Of a stretch of 64,000 nt of DNA, positions 57,219 to 64,000 are shown piece after piece; the first letter of the stretch is position 1, and each line of letters opens with the position of its first letter. Both the position numbers and the translations under genes were made by a program. Under the pieces are notes generated by a model. The model was given only the letters and a program-made list of their open reading frames with translations, searched no databases and was not told the DNA's origin. Source of the DNA: Molossus alvarezi (taxonomy: Eukaryota; Chordata; Mammalia; Chiroptera; Molossidae). The stretch is from the NCBI GenBank assembly GCA_037176705.1, contig CM073890.1:98508591-98572590 (forward strand), read 5' to 3'.

Positions 57219-58059
57219 AATTAGTAGACAAGAGTGTTAAAACAGTCCATGATAGTAGATGAAAGTAGGCATAATAAGAAGAGACAAACAAAACAGACTT
57301 TTTTAAAATTTTAAGATCAAATGTGTAAAGATAAAAATAATACAACAAAATACACATTTTTTGGAACATTTACCAAAATAGACAGTATTGGGGCCATAAA
57401 AAAAAGTATCAATAAAGATAAAAGTGTTCAAAACATTAAAAGTATGTTGTCTGACAAGAGTTAAATTAGAAATCAATAACAGAAACATATATGGAAATTC
57501 CAGGAATATTGTTAAACAAAACAACATATGTGTAAATAATTGATAGGTGAAAGAAGAAATCACAAAAGAAATGAGAAAAACATATGAACTAAATAAAAAT
57601 GAAAAACATAATATGTCAAAATATGTGGGAAGCAACCAAAACAGTTTGTAGAGGAGTAATTATAGGTTTAAATGCTTAAAAAATACAAACACAAGGCTCT
57701 GAAATTAATACTAAGTTTCCATAATAGGTAATTAGAATGAGAAGAGCAAATAATATTCAAAGTAAGTAGAAGAAAGAAAATGAAAACAGAAACAGAGTAA
57801 ATAATTAAAAACAAAAGCAGATTGTTTGAGAGCAATAAAACTGATAAACTTCTAAAAAAGGAAAGAAGATACATATGACCAATAGCATAAATGAGAGAAA
57901 GAAACTTACTTCAGATGCTACAAACATTGAAAGAATAATTTTAAAATATTATAAAAAATTACAATGCAATTATATAAACAACTTATATGAAATGAACAAA
58001 AACCTCCAAAAGTTCATTTTTAAAAAAATTGACAACCTGATCAGCTTTATATCTATTTT

Positions 58060-58275
58060 AAATTTTTTTTTCTTTATTGATTTTAGATAGAGAGGAAGGG
58101 AAAGAGGAGACAGACAGAAACATCGATGAGGGAGAACACTGATTGGCCACCACCTGCATGTCCCCCACTGGGGATTCATCTCACAACCTGGGCATGTGCC
58201 CTGACCCGAAATCGAACCAGCGACCTCTTGCTGCATGGGTCGACGTTCAACTACAGAGCCACACCAGCCGGGCCC
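58060..58275 (-). mobile_element. Ves SINE, antisense, caataaa type
   Basis: Antisense tail tttctttattgattttagat, antisense landmark ctgcatgtcccccactgggg, antisense head gagccacaccagccgggcc. The flanks tatatctattttaaatt and tatatctacttttagaatt are the duplication. It is in the ancient LINE-1. Confidence 0.92.
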
Positions 58276-58753
58276 TATATCTACTTTTAGAATTGAATCT
58301 GTACTTAACAATTTCCCTCAAAAATATATAAAACAATTTCCCTAGATATACCTAAGGTTTCCCTGATGAAGTCTACCAAACATTTAAGGAAGAATAACAC
58401 CAGCTCAAGTTTTAGCCCATTCTGAAACCAGTACTATTCTGATACCAAAACCAGATAAGGAGATTACAAAAAAAGAAAACTACATACCAATGACCCTCAT
58501 GAACATATAGGAAAAATTCTTAACCTAGTTTTGTAAAATAGAATTCTACTATACATAAAAAAAGATTATGCATGATAGCTAAGTGGGCTTTATCTTAGAA
58601 TAAAAGTTTTCATTAGCATTAGAAAACCAAACAACATGATTCCATATAATACAGACTCAAATAAAACATATAGTATTCTCTATAGATGCAAAAAAATGGA
58701 CAACATTCAATATTCATTTATGATTTTTACAACTCAGTAAACTAGGAATAGAA

Positions 58754-59191
58754 GTTGTGATAAATTAAATAATTGCCTCCTAACCACTGGAACCTGTGAG
58801 TGTCATTTTATATGGCAAGAGGATTTTGCAGATATAATTCAGTCAGTGATCTTGAAATGAGATTTTTTTAAATTATTCCCATTGGCCCTAAATGAAACCA
58901 AAAATATCAAAAAGAGAGAGAGAGAGAGAAGCAGTAGAGAGGTTCTACTACACAAAAGGAGAGTTTTTGCAATTAATTCAGAGATCTAAGATACAGGCTT
59001 TGGAACTGGAGGAAACAGCCATGAGCCAAAGAATCTGGAAAGACAAGAAAAAGGATTCTCCCCGAGAGCTCCGGACACTGGTAACAAGAGTTCAGATTCT
59101 GGCCCCCATAACTGTAAGAGAATAAATGTGTTTTGTGTAAGTCACCAAGTGTGTGATTATTTGTTACAACAGCCATAAGAAAGTAGTACAG
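58754..59191 (+). mobile_element. MaLR (MLT1-like) LTR inside the ancient LINE-1
   Basis: cactggaacctgtgagtgtc, ggcaagaggattttgcagat, cttgaaatgagat, gccatgagccaaagaatctg, cataactgtaagagaataaa and acaacagccataagaaagta give the full order of an MLT1-type solo LTR. The host LINE-1 reads on from both sides. A (GA)n at about 58914-58930 expanded within it. Confidence 0.87.
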
Positions 59192-59765
59192 AAAGAAACT
59201 TTCTCAACCTCATAAAGGATATCTACAAAAACGTCGACAGCTATCATCATGCTGAATGATGAAAGACGGAATGCTTTTCCTATAAGACTGGAAACAAGGC
59301 AAAGGGGTCCACTCCTCCACTTCTCTGCGACATCATGCTGTAGACGCTAGTCAGTGCAATAAAGAAAGAACAAAAAAGTAAACTCTATAATGATAGAAAA
59401 AGAAGAAACGCTGTCTATTTACAGAGGACAAGTGGATTTAAGTAGAAGGTCCTAAAGAATCGTTTTTTTTAAACTACTAAAATTAATGTGTAAGTTTAGC
59501 AAAATCATGACTCAGGCTCAATATTAAAAAATTAAAATATACAGAAAAATGAAATGCAAAAACCAATACCATTTACAAGAATCTCAAAAATATTGAATTC
59601 TTAGGAATATAATGAACAAAGATATAGATTATTTGTACACCAAAATCTACAAAATCTTGTTTATAGAATTAAAGAAGACAAATAAGTGAAGAGATACAGC
59701 TTGCTCAAAAACCAGTATATCTAACATTGTTAACATACAAATTTATCCCAGATTGACCTACTGAT

Positions 59766-60006
59766 TAGAGGTTGGCAAATTTTTTCGCTTAAGAGCCAAA
59801 TAGAAACTATTTTAGGTTTTGCAGCTTACATAGGATTTTTGTTGCATAGTCTTTAGGTTTTGCTGTTGCTGTTGTTGTTTGGTACAGCATTTTAAAAATG
59901 TAAAAAAATAAATAAAATAAAAACCACTCTTAGCTTGAGGGCAGTACAAAAACAGACTGTGAGCTGGACTTGATACATGGGCTACAGGCCACAAACTCTT
60001 GTATAG
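59766..60006 (+). repeat. hAT-Charlie-type element (MER20-like), sense
   Basis: gaggttggcaaattttttcg, taagagccaaatagaaacta, ttttaggttttgcagcttac lead to the right end gggctacaggccacaaactc. It interrupts the LINE-1. The host duplication is too decayed to read, but the LINE-1 joins well across it. Confidence 0.75.
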
Positions 60007-60634
60007 TTTCAATGAATGCAGTGAAAACCCCAGTAGGCTCTTACTATAAAAACTTACATGGAAATACAAAATATCTAAGTAGCTAATGTTTAAAAAAGCA
60101 AACCAAAATTGAAAGACTTATACTACCTGATTTTCAGACTTATTTTCAATCTCCAATAATTAAGGTAGTGTGGGATTAGTGTGAAGCTAGGCATGTAGAC
60201 CATTGACTCTGTAACAGGAAGTCCTCAAAAAGTCCCTTGCTTCTGTAGTCAATTGATTTTGATAAAGATGCCAAAGCAATTCCATAGAGGAAGGGTCATC
60301 TTTCCACAAATACTGGAACAATCTGAAGATCCATTTGGGGTAAGGGGGAAAATAATCATCCTTAGTTTGGCAAAAAAATTTAGGAGTAAATCTTGGGTTA
60401 GGCAAAGATTCTTGAATAGAGCATAAAAATCATGAACAATTAAAAATATCAATAACATATTAGACTTTATTAAAATTTAAAATCTTTGTTTTTATAAGAC
60501 ATTAAGAAAATAGGACAAACCACAAACAGGAAAAATGTTTTTGTAAATATTTGTAAAACATATATCTAACAAATAATTTGCATCCAAACCAAGAATCGGA
60601 AGTGGGGGGTGTAGAAGCTAAGTTTGTCTTGCTA

Positions 60635-60770
60635 CCTAATAAATAAAATGTCAGTGATACACAGTCATATTCATCCATTTATGTCTTATATGTGGTTGTT
60701 TTCATGATATAAGGCCAGAGTATTCCCTCACTCTGGTCCTTTAAAGAAAATGTTTGCCAATCCCTGATTC
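60635..60770 (-). repeat. hAT-Charlie-type element fragment, antisense
   Basis: tcatccatttatgtcttata, gtggttgttttcatgatata and ctggtcctttaaagaaaatg up to tttgccaatccctg match the antisense of the element at 59.8 kb. The left end is not clear. Confidence 0.65.
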
Positions 60771-61676
60771 TAAAATATATAGAGAATTTATGTGGCATAA
60801 TAAGAAGACAATCCACTTTTTTTAAATGAGCAAAAGATTTGAACAAACACTTCACAAATGAAGATACATGAATGGCTAGTAAATATGAAAAACTGCTCAA
60901 CATCATTAATTAGAGAAATGCAAATTTAAACCACAATGAATACCACCATATAACCATTAGAATGGCTAAAATTAAAGACTGTTCATACCAACTAAACAAG
61001 GAGGGAGGGAGCAAATGGAATTTTCAAGGATTATTGGCACTATCACTTTTGACAATTTAATAATTTCTTAAAAGGCTAAACATACACCTGCTATACAACT
61101 CAGTCACTCAACTTCTAGAAAAATAATATGTCCATACAAAGATACATTTGAACATGCTCATAACAGTTTTGTATGTTATAGTCCACAACTGAAAATGATG
61201 CAAGTGTCTGTCAGCAGCAGAATGAGTAAACACATTATGGTACATACATTCAGTGGAATTCTGTTCAGCAATAAAAAGAGTACATGTAACTCAATTGCAA
61301 GACAAAAAAGAACAAAACAATTTTCAAAAATGAACATATGGATAAAGTGGGACAAAGGGTGGGTTCAAAATTAGTCACCTGACTTGATTCAAAATCTCTG
61401 AAATCAACTCCAGACATTATCAATAGAAATAAAAGAATTTGACCCCAAAGACATGGGAAGTAAAGGCAAAAATTAAATGAATAAGACTATGTCACAATAA
61501 AAGTCTTCTGCACAGCAAAAGAAATTGACAACAAAACAAAAAGGCAACCAATTGTGTGGGAGATGATATTTGCAAACAACAGCTGAAACAAGGGGTAATA
61601 TCCAAAATATATGAAGAACTCATTCAACTAACACCAAACAAACAAATAATCCAATTTAAAGTGGGCAGAGGACCTG

Positions 61677-61936
61677 GCCCTGGCCGGTTTGGCTCAGCTG
61701 TTAGAGCGTCGGCCTGCGGTACAGAGAGACCCGGGTTCGGTTCCCGCTAAGGGCATGTACCTTGGTTGCAGTTTGTCCCTGGCCCTGGTTGGGTCGTGTG
61801 GGTGGCGGCCACTCGATGTGTCCCTTTCACGTTGATGTTTCTCTCTCTCTCTTCCTCTCTGTCCCTCCCACTCTATCTGAACAAAACAAAAAACAAAAAA
61901 ATGTCCTCGGGTGAGGATAAGAAAAAAAAAAAAAAA
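61677..61936 (+). mobile_element. Ves SINE, gaggata type, in LINE-1 ORF2
   Basis: The exact 13-bp duplication ggcagaggacctg (61664-61676, 61937-61949) flanks it. Head gccctggccggtttggctca, full middle, end cctcgggtgaggataagaaa. It has a small aacaaaacaaaaaac expansion before the end. Confidence 0.95.
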
Positions 61937-62692
61937 GGCAGAGGACCTGAACAGACTCCTCTCCCAAGAAGACATACAAATGACCAACAGATATATGCAA
62001 AGATGCTTCACTTCACTAGCTATTAGGGAAATGCTAATCAAAACTACAATAGATACCACCTCACACCTGTAACAAGTGCTGGAGAGGTTGTGGAGAAAAG
62101 GGAACCCTCATCCCCACTGGTAGGGATGGAAATTGGTACAGCCACTATGGAAAACACTATGTTGGTTCCTCCAAGAATTGAGAATAGAGTTACTATATGA
62201 CCCAGCAATCCCTCCTATGGGTATCTACCCAAAAAGTTCAAAAACATTTATTTGCAAAGATATATGCACCCCTATGTTCATTGCAGCATTATTCATGGTG
62301 GTCAAGACATGGAGACAACCAAAGTGGCCTTCAATCTCTATAAAAAAGATGTGGTACATATATACACTGGAATACTACTCAGCCATAAGAAAAGATGAAA
62401 TATTGTCATTTGCAGCAACAGGAATGAATCTTGAGAATATTATGCTAAGCAAAACAAGTCAGTAAGAAAAAGCTAAAAATCATATGATTTCACTCATATG
62501 TGGATATAAAACTGAAACTTATAGACACAGATAAAGTATGGTGGTTACCAGAGGGAAGTGGGTGGGGATAATGAAGGATAAAGGAAGACAAATATATGGT
62601 GACGAAAGATGATTTGACTTTGGGTGGTGGCACAGTTTGCAATATACAGATGAGGTATCATAGAATTGTACACTTGAAGCCTATATAATCTT

Positions 62693-62872
62693 TTTTGTAA
62701 AGATGTTTTTATTGAAACATCAATGTGAGAGAGAAAAAGGATTGGCTGCCTCGTGCATGCTCCCTACTGGGGATTGAGCCCACAACCTGGGCATGTGCCC
62801 TGACCCGAAATCAAACCAGGACTTCTAAGTCCACGGACGACTCTCAGTCCTTTGAGCCACACCTGCCGGGCA
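62693..62872 (-). mobile_element. Ves SINE, antisense, in LINE-1 3' UTR
   Basis: The duplication aagcctatataatctt is exact (62677-62692, 62873-62888). The antisense head tttgagccacacctgccggg is clear. The CT-rich part is shortened, so the element is only about 180 bp. Confidence 0.92.
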
Positions 62873-63124
62873 AAGCCTATATAATCTTATTGGCCAATGT
62901 CACCCCCAATAAATTTAATTTTTAAAAAATGAAGACAAAAACTCAACCATGTGTACAACTACCTATTTAACTCTTTTTTAAATAAACTTTCAGTCAAGTA
63001 CAAGTCAGAAATAACATAGAAATAAAGATTTGAAGAGAAATGTATAATACAAAACAAGGGCATTGAGGGGGGAAAAAAACACACACCAAGGAAAATATTA
63101 ACCTGATACAACTTTTTATCAATT

Positions 63125-63302
63125 TTACTGTGTTTCACATTTGTTATCTCATTTAATCGTTTCTACAGGACTATGAGACAAGAAATTAAAATGTTAATAT
63201 GACCATTTTCCAAGCAGTTAAGTAAGTTGTCCAGAGTCACTAGGCTGGGGATTCAAATCCAGTTCTTTCTATTTCCAGTCTTATGTTCCCTCTACCAATA
63301 TG
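63125..63302 (-). repeat. MIR SINE, antisense
   Basis: ttgttatctcatttaatcgt, caagcagttaagtaagttgt, ccagagtcactaggctgggg and attcaaatccagttctttct are the antisense MIR landmarks in order. Confidence 0.85.
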
Positions 63303-64000
63303 AAATGTTCTTGCAAGGGACACTGTGAAGATCTCTTTCAAGTTCACATAGAAAAGGTTCAGTTAAAGACCAAAACAAACATCCTGAGGCATTTGCTCTC
63401 ATGCTGAGCCAAAATCTGAGTTTGATGTTAAAATCAAAATTGGCTTTGAATTTAAAAAGCAAATATGCACATCTTTATTTCACAACTTTTATTGTCTTTT
63501 TCACCTAAAGTAAAAGAGCAGTCAGGGTTAAATTTTATTTGGTAAAAATATAGAACTTCTGGGTAAGCTTTTTTTTTTCATCTGGAGAGTTTATTTTCCA
63601 TCAAGTAGTTAATTCTAGTGATTTCCAGATGTCATATTTTAAAAGGCACTGTTCTCAGACGTCTTTCTGCTAACCAAAGAAATCTCCCCTCTTTAGGTAA
63701 ATTTGCTATATTTCTACAACCTTTTACCTGGTGTTAACCATCTTTTGTGTGCTTTATTTTTTCTTAAGTGACGGTTCTCCTTGATTTCTTATTAAAGGGC
63801 TTGACAGAACAGATCAAAACGACACCTAGAAAAGAACATTCCTGCTTCTGAGAGTCATCAAATTTCAAATTTAAACTTGGAAAAATATCTGAAGCAAGCC
63901 AACATGAGCACAGAACAAGCTCAAAGACAAATGTTCCTTTTGCTTTTTTTGTTTTAGTTCGGGGTGGGGGCGGGGTGGTTTTGTATTGTTTCATTTTACA
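63303..64000. other. Unannotated end of window
   Basis: AT-rich with a short G/C-rich simple stretch near 63960-63977; nothing recognised. Confidence 0.4.

Larger units (their letters stand above)
56540..61310 (+). mobile_element. Ancient LINE-1 (L1M-type), near full span, with five insertions
   Basis: 5' and ORF1-region phrases (gaattagtagacaagagtg at 57218, ataataagaagagacaaaca) lead to ORF2 (accatttacaagaatctcaa at 59570, ataccacctca-like 'aataccaccatataaccatt' at 60939) and end near 61310. The reading can be followed through a 79-bp LINE-1 tail, a Ves SINE, a MaLR LTR and two hAT-Charlie elements. It resumes after each: aactaggaatagaa before and gaaactttctcaacctcata after the LTR; gattgacctactgat before and tcaatgaatgcagtg after the first hAT. 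No intact frame. It predates all its inserts. Confidence 0.82.
61345..62940 (+). mobile_element. LINE-1 3' half, sense, with two SINEs
   Basis: ORF2 runs from about 61345 (ctatgtcacaataaaagtct) to its end near 62465. A 110-codon frame at 62133-62465 keeps WKTLCWFLQE, LLYDPAIPPMGIYP and EYYSAIRKDE, the conserved ORF2 C-terminal stretch. The 3' UTR ends at ccccaataaatttaattttt near 62925, after the second SINE. The element is 5'-truncated and clearly younger than the LINE-1 to its left, since longer frames survive. Confidence 0.92.

Noticed and set aside
1..64000. Rolling-circle HeliBat transposons, expected in vespertilionid bats
   Set aside because: I looked for the TC...CTAG type ends and the typical 5' wording and did not see a convincing copy.

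Overview
The window looks like a gene-poor, AT-rich stretch of nuclear DNA (intergenic or intronic) from a vespertilionid bat. The main evidence is about thirty tRNA-derived SINEs of the Ves kind. Their heads read like ccctggccggtttggctcag or ggctggtgtggctcagtggt, followed by a CT-rich middle, and they end in cctcgggtgaggata or ctctaaaatcaataaa plus an A-tail. LINE-1 3' ends typical of bats, a piggyBac element, a pogo/Tigger-type element and a hAT element fit the same lineage. I found no convincing host exon, no functional RNA gene, no CRISPR array and no bacterial feature. Every open reading frame I could interpret is either inside a repeat or a chance frame.

Layout. 0-0.4 kb: an old LTR-like remnant. 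1.25-2.77 kb: a LINE-1 whose 5' part is inverted relative to its 3' part, carrying two SINEs. 4.2-4.5 kb: two very short SINEs made only of the tRNA-like head. 4.9-6.3 kb: a MaLR LTR and an L2 remnant. 9.5-12.0 kb: a 2.5-kb antisense LINE-1 ORF2 fragment, then older LINE-1 DNA interrupted by a 260-bp hAT element with perfect 8-bp target duplications. 15-16 kb: three SINEs, two of them at one target. 16-22 kb: mostly unrecognised AT-rich DNA with two long dinucleotide repeats. 22.3-23.9 kb: two LINE-1 3' ends in opposite orientations. 28.2-31.8 kb: a 636-bp Tigger-type element and a 2.5-kb piggyBac element with a decayed transposase on the minus strand, itself interrupted by a SINE. 35.6-37 kb: a MaLR LTR with some internal sequence. 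38-48.7 kb: dense SINEs, MIR and LINE-1 fragments. 52.0-52.9 kb: an antisense MaLR LTR and a GC-rich segment of unknown origin. 55.7-56.3 kb: a SINE split by a LINE-1 tail. 56.5-61.3 kb: a long ancient LINE-1 carrying five later insertions. 61.3-62.9 kb: a younger LINE-1 3' half carrying two SINEs.

The elements do not work together as a pathway. Their value is as a record of insertion order: MIR and L2 and old LINE-1 first, then MaLR LTRs and hAT-Charlie elements, then piggyBac, Tigger and bat LINE-1, then Ves SINEs. The most unusual observation is a set of three roughly 90-bp retroposons that consist of only the tRNA-like SINE head. They end at the same point, share a base that the full-length copies here lack, and have their own target-site duplications. 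This looks like a separate short SINE lineage.
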